DNA of 60,000 bases from Chrysomallon squamiferum (GCA_012295275.1 CM022674.1:13577364-13637363), one strand, 5' to 3'. Shown: positions 1-12,459, numbered from the stretch's first letter. Notes: generated by a model from the sequence alone, not told the origin. A program made the numbers and translations.

Positions 1-570
1 ACAAAATCACGAAGGTGTAACGAAATTCATCAGTGAAAAAAAGAAAAAACAAAAGCAAGCGAAAAATATTGAAAGAAACCCTTTAAATTTCCGAATCTCG
101 AACATGCCCCCTTTTACCCTCCTCCGCCGACACACAGATCTGAGGGGTATTTTCTTCTTTCGGCTAACGTTTCAATTCCGATTGAAAGAAAAGTAACGAA
201 ATTTCGGACAAACACGTCAATTTACGCTCGTCAAATTAATGTTATCACTGCACCGATTTGCCCAGTTATCCCCATGCAGTTCGGAATCGAGTCGAAGTAA
301 TGGCGCGCGCCCCCCCCCCCACACCCACACCGTAGTAATTCTGCGCGCGCCCGCAGAATGAATTAACTTGCTTTGCAGTAAAGTTAAGAGGTGGAGACGG
401 GGCTCGGCACGGGGAGACATGGTCAGCGACGTCAGCTGTGGATTTTCATTTTGCACAGATCGAAGTTTGTCGACCGACTGATGAGTTTTCTTTCATCTCT
501 CATTACTGACCGAGTTTCGTTAAACGGAAACTCACGAACTAGGTGTGTTATAAGACGTGTGGCAGAAGCT
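1..570. other. Unique flank without a gene
   Basis: Mixed-composition sequence with a cytosine run near 310 followed by CACACC-like bases. Short open frames occur on both strands, but none has a recognisable domain, splice context or codon pattern. I see no RNA gene or mobile element. Confidence 0.5.

Positions 571-596
<26 letters not shown>
571..596 (+). repeat. Poly(A) tract
   Basis: An uninterrupted run of about 26 A. It could be the tail of an old retroposed copy or simple slippage; no SINE body or target-site duplication is visible upstream. Confidence 0.9.
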
Positions 597-601
<5 letters not shown>

Positions 602-731
602 AAAGTTGTAATTAATTTGCGGCGAAATTAGATCATCGCTTAGTTTTTATTAATTGTGTCACCTGGTAATTTGGGTCTGTGGATGTTAGGGTTACGGTTC
701 AAAAGACGACAACAAGAGAAAGAGAGAAAAA

Positions 732-960
732 GTGTGTGTGTGTGTGTGTGTGTGTGTTTGTCTTGTTGTGTGTTTGTGTGTGGGCGTGTTTATTTATGTA
801 TGTATGTGTGTATGTATGTGTGTGTATATGGGTGCATTTACTTATATATGTATGTATACATTTACTTATATATGTATGATATGTCTAGTGTGTATATCAC
901 TGTGTGTATGTATACATATGTTTATAGGAACGTGCGTGTGTCTGTCTGTCTGTCTGTCTG
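732..960 (+). repeat. Composite (TG)n / (TGTA)n / (TGTC)n microsatellite
   Basis: A (GT) run of about 12 units grades into TATG tetranucleotides and then a short (TGTC)5 block. Frames across it encode only Cys/Val/Tyr low-complexity peptide, so it is not coding. Alternating purine-pyrimidine runs like this can adopt Z-DNA (general knowledge). Confidence 0.9.
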
Positions 961-1340
961 TATGAATGTATTTTCGGTTTTAAATATTGCTGTATCACTG
1001 TTAGTACATTGTGCACTCTTTATACAACTCAAAGCGTGAAAATAAACACACAAATCAGAATACGTCACTGTATAAACTAATGTTCGACTGTTATTTTTGT
1101 TTTTCACTTTCAAAGACTTTTCTAGTCTATTCTCGTACGCAGTCTTAATAAACTAATCTTTGAACACTTCAGATGTTCCAGCAGATGTCAGACGTCAGGC
1201 GACTACCTCTTTAACGTGACGCCAACGACAACGATTTAGAAAAAATATGCAGTCTGTGTTTGTGTCTACGTACTTCAAAAATACAAGAAATAGATTAGGT
1301 TAAATTGGTTAATAATAAAATCAAAGCAGATCTTTATTTA
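961..1340. other. Unique spacer
   Basis: Non-repetitive AT-rich sequence with no ORF, RNA or transposon signature that I can support. Confidence 0.4.
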
Positions 1341-1355
1341 TTTATTTATTTAATT

Positions 1356-1383
1356 TAATTTAATCTATCTATCTATCTATCTG

Positions 1384-1449
<66 letters not shown>

Positions 1450-1469
1450 AATCTTTCTATCTATCTATC

Positions 1470-1500
<31 letters not shown>

Positions 1501-1510
1501 CTATTTATTT
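1356..1510 (+). repeat. (TCTA)n tetranucleotide microsatellite
   Basis: About 35 ATCT units with few substitutions, flanked on both sides by (ATTT) units. The flanking ATTT blocks suggest the TCTA array grew inside an older ATTT array. Confidence 0.95.
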
Positions 1511-2009
1511 TATTTTAATTTTTTTTTTTTTTCAAGCTTTATTTCCTTATTCATTACTATTTTGTATTTATCCTTTTTTTTTTTATTATTAGTATTTCTT
1601 TTGATCGTCTGAATTTTGAACCCTGCGCGACAAGTAACAGATCATTTATTTGTATGATTCCTGTAACTGCGTCTAGAAGATATTTTAATGACAAAACCCA
1701 GGAAGTTCCGAGTTCAGACGTCTGCGTAAAATCACTGAAGTAGATCGTTAAAAGATTCCTTTCTTAACGAGGTCCACGAAAAGCAGAACAAACAAAATGT
1801 TTACTTAAAATCCTATTTTGTGGATAGTTTGTTAGTCTACGTTTTTAACTGTTTGCGAAGAGAACAGATATTTATCATTATATAATACTGATAACATTGT
1901 GTGTGTGTTATGTGTGTATGCCTGTATGCATCTGTATGCGTGAGTGTGTGTATGTATGCATGAAATTAAATTAAATATTTTGTTTATAATTATGATTACT
2001 TTTTAATAG

Positions 2010-2065
<56 letters not shown>

Positions 2066-2831
2066 TTTCTTTTTTTTATTTTTTTTTTTTTTTTTTTTTT
2101 TTTAGCTACTACATAGCTGGTAAATCGTTTTAACCCCAAAACTACATTCCACGCTCAGAGAAAAAAAATCAGAAAAATCGTTTAGCCTTTTAAATAATTA
2201 ATTTTTATTTGTCACCTTGTTTTCTGAATGTAATTGTTTTTCTTTCTCCCGTATTGGTGTGAGAGCAATAATTGGCTTCATGGAGTGAAATAACTTTAAA
2301 AAAATATAAAAATAAATTCAGACTGTCGAAAAAAAAAGATGTACTTTTGAACAGCGCTGTATTGCATTTCAAGTCAGTTTTTCCATTTTTTATTTTATAA
2401 GAAAATAGAAAGCAAAATTCAATTTCCAAAAAAATGCTTCCTGTTTGACTTCTGTTTCACTTAGTTAATTGCGCCTTTAAAACAGAAGCACCAATGCCGA
2501 TTGTGTTCTCAAATTTACATCGGATTTGAAACAGTATTTTTTTTGTCGTTTTCTTCATTATTATTTTTTAATCATGTAAAAAGCTGATTTCCTTTTTGTT
2601 CTTTTTTTGTCGTCAGTGTAGCCGAACTGTTAAGTACCAAGAAAATATTTTGAATTGCGTCTAGGAAATAAGTTATTTTAAACAAAATATTTAAAAAAAA
2701 CTTTCGTTATGAACAATTTTCAGAATGGTATAAATAAATATTTTTGTTATCGATTTTTGGGGTTTTTTTTTGTTTATTAATTTAAAGAGAAAGTTGCCAG
2801 TAATTCATCAATTCAGTTTTATTTGTCTTTT

Positions 2832-2839
<8 letters not shown>
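1511..2839. other. AT-rich spacer with (ATT)n and poly(T)
   Basis: Includes a (TTA)n run at about 2016-2064 and poly(T) at about 2083-2103. The rest is non-repetitive AT-rich DNA. The open frame near 2205-2429 is short, Phe/Lys-rich and unlike any family I know. Confidence 0.5.
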
Positions 2840-2873
<34 letters not shown>

Positions 2874-3002
2874 AAAAAAAAAAGAGAAAAATAATCCACA
2901 AAAATATTAAAAAAAAAAAAAATAAATTAAAAAAAAAAAAAATAATAATAATAAAATAAATAAATATATAAATAAATAAAGATAATAATAGTAGTAATAG
3001 TA

Positions 3003-3044
<42 letters not shown>

Positions 3045-3135
3045 AATAACAACAACGATAACAACGACAACAACAACAGTAACTATAGCAATAAAAAATA
3101 ATAAATAAATAAATAAATAAATAAATAACGAAAAC
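2840..3135 (+). repeat. A-rich / (TA)n / (AAT)n low-complexity block
   Basis: Poly(A) segments, AAT and AATA units, a (TA)n run of about 18 units near 3004-3040, an AAC-type stretch and a terminal (AAAT)n. It is a mosaic of simple repeats without coding potential. Confidence 0.9.
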
Positions 3136-3905
3136 AACTGCGCCATAGAATGAAAAAAGTAAGTAAGATATTTTTCTCGCGTGTCTAAAGAATTAAATAA
3201 ACGAAAACAAAGAAGCAGAAAAGAAAACTAAAATTAAAATTTTCTGTTTCGAATTAAAACGATCATGCACGTCTGGGCCTGTGTAAAAGAAGCCTAATGA
3301 AATGTGATTAAACGAAATAAAGAAATCAAATTACTTCTGTGCGACAGACAGAAAAAAACACAACAACAAAATAGGAAAGAATTCTGGAATAGGTTAATAA
3401 CCTTATAAGCACTTTTATTTAAAAGGAAAAGAATCAGGTATATTAACGAGAATATCGAGCAGTTCAAGTTTTGTATGGTGAAATGTACACAGTATCACTT
3501 ACATGTGTGTGTGTGTGTGTGGGTGTGTTAATTGTCTTTACGTTGTATATATAAAAAGATAGAAAAAACAGTATATATATATATATATATATATATTTTT
3601 ATCTCTGTTATTATTATTATTATATATATATATATTTTTTTTTTTTACATAGAGGATTTCAGGTATACTGTTTGTTTGGAGTCTTTATTTTTATTATTTG
3701 TTTGTTTTTTTTGTTTCCTTTTCCCTTTCTGTGATGATGTTTCTACCTTCTTGAAGATTAATAATTAGAATACGTAAAGACAAACTGCATGGAATCTTAA
3801 AAACGTTCACGTTACAGCAATACCTTTTCATTTTAACATAAGATATGATTTTAAAGGTTATTAAAAGTTACTTTATGTATCTCACTGCAAACATATATCT
3901 ATTAA
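3136..3905. other. AT-rich spacer with small microsatellites
   Basis: Contains (TG)n near 3504-3522, (TA)n near 3572-3596 and 3622-3635, and otherwise unique sequence. No gene is seen. Confidence 0.5.
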
Positions 3906-3909
3906 TTAA

Positions 3910-4000
3910 AATAAATAATATAAAATAAAATAATAAAATAAAATAAAATAAAATAAAATAAAATAAAATAAAATAAAATATAATATAATATAATATAATG
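3910..4000 (+). repeat. (AAAAT)n changing to (AATAT)n pentanucleotide repeat
   Basis: About 10 AAAAT units followed by several AATAT units. The change of unit along one array shows that a single substitution spread by local duplication. Confidence 0.9.
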
Positions 4001-4495
4001 TTTTGGAAACGTTTTATAAACATAAAAAATAAAACATACTTTACATTCTCTTGTCTAATTTCACCTAAGAAGACAAAAGTGAACGAAACAAAATCAAAGT
4101 AAATTCAGCTTAAGAAAACTGAATGTTTTGCTAATTAATTAAGGGTACGGTCGGGTTGTCGCCCTTGTTAAATCTCCTGGAATAATTAAGGTATTATTGT
4201 GACCTGATGCGCTATGTTTTCGACATGCATTTAATATCGTAAGTAAACTTCGAGATTTGTGTTATCGATGTAAAACCAGATTATGAATCGCTGAGAAATG
4301 AGATCAATACAAGATTGTGTTTAGAGAGATTAACTTAAGAAAATAATTAGCTAACTAGTTACGAAAACATTAAGATAAAAATTAATTAACTAGTTCTCTG
4401 TTGCCCAGTTATGAACTAAGCCAAATATATTTTAGAGGAAGACAGTGGAAAAATGAAGAACAATAACAAAACAACAAGTCCCTTCCAAAAAGAAA
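4001..4495. other. Unique spacer
   Basis: AT-rich, non-repetitive sequence with scattered TTAATTAA-like words. No gene or element is recognised. Confidence 0.4.
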
Positions 4496-4499
4496 ACAA

Positions 4500-4693
4500 T
4501 AAAAAAAAAAAAAAAAAAAAAAAAAAATAAATAAAAAAAAATAAATAAATAAAACACAATAAATAAACAAAAACATAGTAAATAAATAATTTAAAAAAAT
4601 TAAATAAATAAATAAATACGTACATACGTACATACATACATGGTTGGTTGCTTGGTTGATTTGTCACATACGTATTCGTTCAGAAGATTAAGA

Positions 4694-4736
<43 letters not shown>
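4500..4736 (+). repeat. Poly(A), (AAAT)n, (CATA)n, (AAT)n composite
   Basis: Four simple repeats in series: poly(A) at about 4501-4526, AAAT units, a short CATA block near 4617-4640 and (AAT)n at about 4695-4737. Minus-strand frames here are Phe/Leu/Tyr low-complexity artefacts. Confidence 0.9.
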
Positions 4737-4739
<3 letters not shown>

Positions 4740-5379
4740 CATGTCGTTTACTCTAATCACGGAAAATATCGGAAAAGGACGGAGAGTAACGACTAAAAAC
4801 GCAATCGACTAAATTCTTTATAATTCCTGTTATTAAATTTGATGACTGTTCATTAAAGCTACTTGCCTTAAGAAATGGCTTTTTTGGCGATGTTTTTTTC
4901 CAAGACTCAACTGTAGGTTAATAATACAGGCGTAGGAAGAAGAATGGAAACAGGAAGAAGAAAAAAAATACGAAGACGAAATCGGAATTTTTATTTTTAT
5001 GAATCATGAATTTATATACTGCATTTACGAAATTTATACTAAAAAAAAAAAAACTTGAAACTGAAAAAAAACGTAAGGAGGTTTAATAATTATAAATGAA
5101 TCAAGGATGATCGATATTGAAAAGATATATATATATAATTTATGTACATACACTCACACATAAATACACAAAAAAAAAAAAACACAAAAAAAAGAAAGAA
5201 GGAAAAACACAAAAAAAGAAAGAAGAAAAAACACGAAATAAGAAGAAGAAGAAGAACAAAAACAACAGTATTATAGATATAAGAATCGAGCAAAGATTTA
5301 AATTACTTCAATTATCTGTACGTCACAACGTGATGTAGTTATATTTACAACTCTAAATAATGGAAACCATTGGTTTTCG
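4737..5379. other. AT-rich spacer, A-rich from 5040 to 5260
   Basis: Unique DNA followed by a Lys-codon-like A/G-rich stretch. The open frames are purely compositional, and no gene is supported. Confidence 0.45.
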
Positions 5380-5635
5380 TCACAGTCGGAGTAATCTCCC
5401 CTGTTTTTGCGACGTGTGCAGAAACCGCTCTCCCTCCGTTCACGTCGCTTGGCGCTAAACATTCTAAAAATAGCTCAAAAATAATAACAGTGCGCTCACG
5501 TTTGTCGTGAGTAATCTTTCGTGTTTGACGCTAATCTCGTGCTATCAGCGAGGAACAAAGACCGCGGGAAGCTATTTATTCCACTTTCAATCTCTGCATA
5601 CAGGCCGCCCATAACAGAATTTCATATCGGGTTTG

Positions 5636-5638
<3 letters not shown>
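5380..5638. other. CpG-richer unique island
   Basis: About 250 bp of higher GC and CpG content within AT-rich DNA, without repeats. It carries a perfect MEF2-type word at 5464-5473 and ends at poly(A) from 5639. It could be a regulatory element or an unrecognised exon; no splice-bounded ORF stands out. Confidence 0.3.
5464..5473 (+). promoter_or_regulatory. MEF2-like site CTAAAAATAG
   Basis: An exact match to the MEF2 consensus YTAWWWWTAR, lying inside a CpG-richer island. Such AT-rich words also arise by chance, so function is only possible. Confidence 0.2.
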
Positions 5639-5666
<28 letters not shown>

Positions 5667-6043
5667 TAGAAAAATAAAAAATCAATTGTTAATTATTCTA
5701 TCCCGCTCTCTCTGTTGTATAAACAAAGGAATAATTGTAACAGATTATGAGAATCGGTGTTTATTTTATCTTTTATTCATCCGTTCTGTAGATTAACTTA
5801 TTTGTTCTTCTGTCCATCTATTCGCTCGGTGACCTGATTTTTTTTTTTTTTTTTTTTCTGTTTACTTATGCTTCAGTATATTTATCGATCTGTTGGTAAA
5901 TTCATCTGTTACACCGTGGTTTCGTGCGTGCGTCTGTCAGATATTCCGTTTATTATGATTTACACAGCCGATCCACTTTCCCATCAACAATAAGATTAAT
6001 TTCTTTTTCCTCTTTCTAGTTGAATAACATTTGATTATCCATA

Positions 6044-6171
6044 AATGATGATGATGTTGATGATGATGATGATCATACTACTACTACTACTACTACTAAT
6101 AATACTACTAATAATAATAGTAGTAATAATAATAATAATAATAATTAATAATAATAGTTATAGTAGTAGTA

Positions 6172-6218
<47 letters not shown>

Positions 6219-6340
6219 TTTAATAATAATAATAATAATTAATACTAATAGTTATAATAATGATAATAATAATGATGATAATAATAATAATAATAATAAT
6301 AATGATATAATAATGATAGTAATAATGATAATAATCATAC
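6044..6340 (+). repeat. Trinucleotide block (ATG)n, (CTA)n, (AAT)n
   Basis: Successive ATG, ACT/TAG and AAT units with scattered point changes over about 300 bp. Frames encode poly-Met, Ile, Leu or Asn and are not genes. Confidence 0.95.
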
Positions 6341-6524
6341 AAAGAAAAAATAGAAAAGACATCAAAGCAATGATCGTCTGATAAATTATCGAAGATTTAA
6401 TCTTTCTGATTTTATAACGAAGAACAAAAACACATTCAAGTAAACAAAAGGATGTTAATTCTGATTTTCACGTGGAATCGATTCCGTTGTTTTTGGTATA
6501 GCAGTGTATAATACAGTATGAAAT

Positions 6525-6995
6525 AGTTTTGAATCGTATGGTTATGAATTGTACAGTAAGGTAATAGTGTCTTTTGATGTGATATATAGTAAGATGTGGT
6601 ATGATATAGTATAATATGGTATGATATAGTGTTGTATGGTATAGTATGGCCTGGCTTGGTTTGGTAATGTTATAGTTCTGTTATGTCATGTTATATTATG
6701 TTATGTCATGTTATGATATGATATGTTATGTTATGTTTTGTTATGTTACGTTACGTTACGTTACGTTACGTTACGTTACGTTACGTTACGTTATGATATG
6801 TTATGTTATGTTATATTATGTTACGTTACGTTACGTTATGTTATGTTACGTTATGTTATGTTTTGTTATGTTACGTTATGTTATGTGATGTTATGATATG
6901 TTATGTTATGTTTTGTTATGTTATGTTATGTTATGTTTCGTTACGTTACGTTACGTTACGTTATGTTATGTTTTGTTATGTTATGATATGGTATA
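6525..6995 (+). repeat. Pentanucleotide array (ATGTT)n / (ACGTT)n
   Basis: Begins as degenerate GATATAGTAT/GGTAT sequence and becomes a regular 5-bp array from about 6680. TTATG and TTACG units alternate in blocks. A longer word containing a TTTTG unit recurs near 6735, 6860, 6910 and 6970, showing higher-order amplification. Frames read Cys-Tyr-Val-Met repeats. It is not the metazoan telomere repeat TTAGGG. Confidence 0.93.
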
Positions 6996-6999
6996 ATAT

Positions 7000-7645
7000 G
7001 ATACACATGTGTCGTCAGTCAGATACTGTGCTGTAACTTACACACACGGCAGAGAAAAGCAGATGTCAACACAGTAATATACCAGGAAACAAGACCAAGA
7101 ACTAAACGAATGTTCAAAAGTACATTCACACCAACAAATCATTTTTTTGACCCAAGCCTACGAAAAACAAATATCTGCGACAGAACACTTCCATCGAGAG
7201 CGATCCAAAGTTAATTAACTCCGACCTCAAATAAAACAGTTTAGCGAGACCCCAGTTTGTGATGTTAACAGTCAATTCAACCCGCGATCGACAAGGCAGA
7301 AATAGTCCCACTTAGCAAGATAGCATAGAGATGGGATCCTTCGATACGTCTCGCCTCCAATTCTGAAGTGACTGACAACAAAAAGTCCACGACAAACATG
7401 TCTGAACCTCTGGCAGTATCAACACTGCGAAGATAATAAATCAATAAGCAACACGATATAATGAAACGAAAGGACTGAAGATATTAAACTTTACAAAGGA
7501 AGGTATTAGACGCAAGAACTGAAGAATACTGGACCTAAGAATGGGGCCTATTGAGCGAAGGGCAGAAAGTATAAATGAGTAAAAACGAAAAAAATTAATT
7601 CAGACAAGACTGAATGTAAGAAAGTTTTAAAGGAAGAACATGAGT
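7000..7645. other. Unique sequence, no gene
   Basis: About 640 bp with balanced composition. Short frames occur on the minus strand (7126-7311), but none has a domain or convincing splice borders. Confidence 0.4.
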
Positions 7646-7648
7646 GAT

Positions 7649-7760
<112 letters not shown>

Positions 7761-8520
7761 TGATTTATTTTATTACGGAACGTAAAATGGAGATCGCGAC
7801 ACAATTAAATTCAGCCATAAACTGTTGCGCTTGTATTAAGCAGACCACTCTGATGCAGTCTATCGCAATTTCTCAATCAACTTATAATGGCGGCTTAGTA
7901 ACGAGACGGCTATCGCCGGATGCAGAAAGCATGACAAAAAAAAAAAAAAAAAAAAAAAAATTGATCACTCTGTGAGTAGCAACTGCTCACTAACACACTG
8001 CCAGTGCTCACTGTGAAACTGCAGACGGCGGGAAAGACTCTCGCACGCGCCCCATACAGCGGCATTAAGCTCGAGGCTTTGGCGGGTTTTGAAGGAATCA
8101 CTGTTAGGTAAACGCGGCTCGTGGAGAGAATTACTGAGTTTCCGCTGACTCGTGTCGTGCGGCTTACAGAGGCTAAGTTGAAGTTATTTTTGAGATTTTT
8201 TTTTTTTTTTAAATATTTAGTTCTGTGTGTCGGCTCTCATCGTCTTCATCAACAACATCAGCACGTTTCACTACAGCAGGGTCATCGTCGAAGTCAACAA
8301 CGTTAGAGCAGTGAGCCCCGAAATGGTGTTAAATCGATCCTCCTGGATTCATGCATAGCTCTATTTCCCGTTCCTGCCTGTGCTCATTATCGATGACGTA
8401 TATATTAAAATGTCTTTTATAAGTTATATAACAAGTACAATTAAAAGACATACTTTGATATCTGTCTAGATTATTGTAGGAAAAAAGAAAAAGAAAAAGA
8501 AAAAACAAAACAAAAAAAAC
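7761..8520. other. Unique sequence with poly(A)
   Basis: Contains poly(A) near 7937-7960 and poly(T) near 8199-8210. The segments around 7860-8160 and 8230-8330 are CpG-richer. No ORF or RNA is supported. Confidence 0.4.
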
Positions 8521-8935
8521 ATATGATTATTATTGTTAAACGTATTATCATAATCGTTATCTTTATTACCATAAATACAAACCTGTTATTAGCATTTGTA
8601 TTACTAGTTCAATCATCATCATTATTTATCTTCCTTATTACTGTTACTACTACTGCTACTACTACAACTACTACTACAGTTACTACTATTATTAGTATTG
8701 TTGATGTTGTTGTTGTTTTGTTGTTCTAGGTATTATTGGTGTTGCTGTTATTACAGTTTGATGTTGTTGTCGTTGTTGTTGTTATTACTCTATTATTTTT
8801 ATTATTATTATTATTATTATCATTATTATTGTTAGTGTTAGTGTTACTATTGTTGTTGTTTTTATTATGATGATCATCATTTTATTATTATTGTTATTGT
8901 TGTTTTTGTTTTTATTATTATTATCATCATTTTGT
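8521..8935 (+). repeat. Degenerate TTA/TTG/CTA trinucleotide tract
   Basis: An imperfect 3-bp periodic region (ATT, ACT, GTT units) with much point variation. Hydrophobic open frames are by-products. Confidence 0.85.
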
Positions 8936-9675
8936 TGTTGCATTCAGATTTTATCAGATCTTTTCATCTCCGTTTGTTTTTACATCTTGCGAACAAAAGA
9001 TCTGATGTTGCCTCTACTGAAGGAGATGTCAGTTTTTGTTAAAGTTTCACTGCTCGCAGTAATAACTGCGTGTTTTCAGCTTCGCGTTCGTCCATTTTGC
9101 TAACACGCTACCGAGTTTCCGTTTCAGCAGGTCTAAAACACTTAACGATCTTACGTCAGTCGGCGGTTCTCGTTTTTGCTCGTTAATTCCGATACGTTAC
9201 TTGGCCAACATGTACAGCCATTTTTTTTTAATTTTTTATTTTTTTTTGTATCATTCTGTTCCTTTGTTTTTAATTTTAAATTTGTTTTTATTTTTTATTT
9301 TTATTTTATGGTAAAAGAAGTAGAAAGAAAGAACACAGTGGAGGAATTAAACAAAAAAAAAAAAAAAGAAAAGGAAGAAAGAAAAATAAGATCGAAGAAA
9401 GGAATAAATTAAGTAAGAAAGAAAAGAAGAAAATTAGGAAGAACGGAAGAATGGAAGAAAAAAATGACGAATCACAAATTAAAACTGAAAGAATATAAAG
9501 ACGAAAGTAATAAAGACATTTTTTGAAAAACTGATAAAGAAAGATCGATTCAGAGGGGAGAAAAAAGTAGAGTATAATTATTTAGTCGTTCACTAAACTT
9601 GTTATATATAAAAAAGAAACAATAATTCTTATTTCAATTTTTTCTCCCTTTTACTTTCATACTTTTCATACTTGA
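8936..9675. other. Unique sequence
   Basis: CpG-richer between about 9040 and 9200, then T-rich and A-rich. Purine-rich from 9310 to 9470. No gene is recognised. Confidence 0.4.
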
Positions 9676-9689
9676 TTGCAGCATAACTG

Positions 9690-9875
9690 CATGTGTGTTT
9701 TTGTGTGTTTGTGTGTGCGTGTGTGTGTGTGTCAGAGAGAGAAAGAAAAGGAGAGAGATAGAAAGAAAGGGAGAGGGAAAGAGACACAAAGAGAGAAAAA
9801 GCTAGGAAGATGGGCAGAAAGACAGAGTCAAAGAGAAAGAGAGAAAGAGGGAAGTAAAAAGAGAGGACGTGAGCA
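9690..9875 (+). repeat. (TG)n followed by a GA-rich purine tract
   Basis: A short GT run is followed by about 140 bp of imperfect purines built from GAGA and GAAA. Confidence 0.85.
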
Positions 9876-10054
9876 AATCTAAATCTTGTCTTATTTAATC
9901 AATGCACAATCAGAAAACGTGCCTCTATCAATTATATGAAGAAATACATTTTTTTTTTAAAATATGATTATTTTAGCTTTCCTTTTATATCAATCGATAA
10001 TTTAATATTCTAAAATTATTATTTTTTTAAAAAAAGAACAAACTTCTCGCACTT

Positions 10055-10080
10055 TAAAAAAAAAAAAAAAAAAAAAAAAA
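10055..10080 (+). repeat. Poly(A) tract
   Basis: About 25 A, preceded by AT-rich DNA. No source element is identified. Confidence 0.9.
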
Positions 10081-10085
10081 ATTAA

Positions 10086-10800
10086 CTATGGATGTGTTTA
10101 TTCATATCGCAGTCGACATTCTGACACGTGTGTTTAAATGAAGCCAGTAAATGTACTTTAAAAATCAACCACTGCAAGTCTTTTTCTTTAAATCTTCGTG
10201 ACGGAACAGGATTAGCCACGTGTTCGGAAAATAATTCTGCCCGAGGAAAGATAGGAGTCATCCCCTCCGTCGCAACACCGGGACCACGTCAGAACGCGGC
10301 GCTGGTATTTTTTAGAGTTATCTGTCCTTGGATGCTGTTGCGGATTACGGTTTCTCTCGGCAGATCGCTGTCAGTTATCCTTATTGCTCGGCCCGGCGTT
10401 AAATCATTTACTTGAGCGTGCACCGTCTTCTCGGGCAAGTAATCGAATGGAACTCGAACACGATCGTGAGTTTCCGGCACTCGCAGCGGAAATAAAACGA
10501 AGCAGACGTTAATGCACGAACGTCGCCGCTGTTTCGCTGCTTGTTCCGCTGTAATTGAAGTGATTTGCCTTTTATTGAAGCGCACGAAAAATCAACACCG
10601 TGTATTTTTGGCTTTAATCGTCTGCTCTGTCTGAAGAAAAGACGGTGGCGGCCATTAATTAGACTGTCACCTGGCGTGAAGGCGCAACACAGATGAAAAT
10701 GACATTGTATTTACCCTAGTTTTTAGTGAGCTTGTTCGAGCGGCGTATTCCGGGGTTAACGTGGGACATATTAAAGATTAATGTGATAAATCAAATTACT
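10086..10800. other. CpG-richer unique island with homeodomain-like and E-box words
   Basis: About 700 bp free of simple repeats, with overlapping frames on both strands (10128-10415 plus, 10289-10585 minus), neither recognisable. Around 10650-10670 it has CATTAATTAG next to CACCTG. Its composition differs sharply from the flanks, making it a candidate conserved non-coding element or an unrecognised exon. Confidence 0.3.
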
Positions 10801-10837
10801 GCAAAATACTCGTCTGTTGGTCACACAATTCAGAATC

Positions 10838-10862
10838 TTTTTTTTTTTTTTTTTTTTTTTTT
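10838..10862 (+). repeat. Poly(T) tract
   Basis: An uninterrupted T run of about 25. Confidence 0.9.
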
Positions 10863-11052
10863 ATTTTTTTCTCTCACTTCTAGTATTATAATGAAAGAAT
10901 AATAACTACGGCTGGAAATTAATTCAGTATGAAAAATAACAAGGTTAATAAACTAAAATATGATACTATCAAGGCAGACGTAACCACGATAGGGTTAAAT
11001 TTAAAAAGCTAAAACTTATAACAACGTCAAATACAGGATCATCAATGCAGTC

Positions 11053-11436
11053 GCATGTTAGCATGGCTGATAATTAGAGTAGTGAGAATGTCACAGGGCT
11101 AGATCATTAGAGACGTTAGAATCGTAGAGTTAGTATGTTAGTTAATTAGAGAGAAGTGAATGTTAGTGTTAGTATGTTAGTTAATTAGAGAGAAAAAACT
11201 TAGCATAATCATGTTAGATAATTAGAATGTTAGTATCTTAGATAATCAGAGAAGTGAATGTTAGTGTTAGTATGTTAGATAATTAGAAAAAAAGAGTGTT
11301 AGAGTTAGTATGTTAGATAATTAGAGAGAAAAGAGTGTCAGAGTTAGTATGTTAGATAATTAGAGTTAGAGTTAGTATGTTAGATAATTAGACATAAGAG
11401 AATGTCAGAGTTAGTATGTTAGAGATTTAGTTAGAA
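11053..11436 (+). repeat. Minisatellite of about 28-39 bp units carrying TAATTAG
   Basis: Eight to ten degenerate units built from GTTAGTATGTTAG, then ATAATTAGA or TTAATTAGA, then an A/G-rich spacer. Unit length varies by indels in the spacer. Nearly every unit keeps TAATTAG, the core bound by many Antennapedia-class homeodomains (known biology). No ORF follows the repeat. Confidence 0.9.
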
Positions 11437-11984
11437 ATAACAGAAAAATCGAATGGTCTTAAACCTTTTATCGTTTATCATGGGTAGAGGAACCAGTTCA
11501 AGGATGTGACAAGAAAAGCTCGTAACAGTGAACTTGACGTGTTTAGCCATACGTCGCCGACTTGCACACGTCACTGCTGTTCAGTCTAGCCCCGCCCCCT
11601 GTATACGACGTCCTTAAACTGACTAATTCCCAGCCGGTCCAGACATCCTAGCAGACGTGAAAGTAGAACAGGACTCGCTAATTAAAAACTGAAAGAAAGA
11701 CGCGTTAATTAGGTTAGTTTGTCTGCCGCTGATTTCATGAGGGAAATCCACGTTTGATATTCTGTGTTTAATCTTTTCACGTCGTGGAAGATGATGTCGT
11801 AGAGGGAAAGGTCCTTTTTTGTTTTGTTTTGTTATTATTAGAGAGGGTCAGGTCCAGAATACATCCAGTGTAATGAAGGAGTTGTTCTTTTTTTCTTTTC
11901 TGTTTTTCAGAGAGAGAGAGAGAGATTTATACGTCAGTGTTTAATTCTCCGTAATATGAATAAAGAGTGGAAAAAAAAAAAAGG
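11437..11984. other. Unique sequence
   Basis: Moderately GC-rich around 11510-11660, with a short GA run near 11911-11926. No gene is supported. Confidence 0.4.
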
Positions 11985-12054
11985 TGTTGTTGCTGTTGTT
12001 GTTGTTGTTTTTGTTGTTGGTCTTCTATTTGTTCTTCTTCTTCCTCTTCTTCTT

Positions 12055-12122
<68 letters not shown>

Positions 12123-12130
12123 TGTACTTA
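11985..12130 (+). repeat. (TTG)n, (TTC)n, (ATT)n, (TTTA)n series
   Basis: Four T-rich simple repeats in a row. The last is about 15 TTTA units. Confidence 0.93.
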
Positions 12131-12199
12131 TTATTTTTTCCATATAAAACTTGGACATGAATTTATGATTATGTTAGCCCGTAGCACTATATTTCAAAA

Positions 12200-12372
<173 letters not shown>

Positions 12373-12459
12373 ATTCATTTTATTTACCGTTCACTCAATT
12401 TCATTCCTTTTTCTTTTTTGTTTAATTTCCTTATTGTTCTTTTAACATTCTTTCTTTCT

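Noticed and set aside
2840-2935. Poly(A) tail of a LINE or processed pseudogene
   Set aside because: No reverse-transcriptase or gene-derived sequence upstream; A runs are part of a wider simple-repeat mosaic.
6680-6995. Telomeric repeat
   Set aside because: Units are TTACG/TTATG, not TTAGGG or TTAGG, and the block lies inside ordinary sequence.
10128-10585. Overlapping frames of 95 and 98 codons on opposite strands
   Set aside because: Both strands open in CpG-richer DNA; no family, splice or codon evidence favours either.
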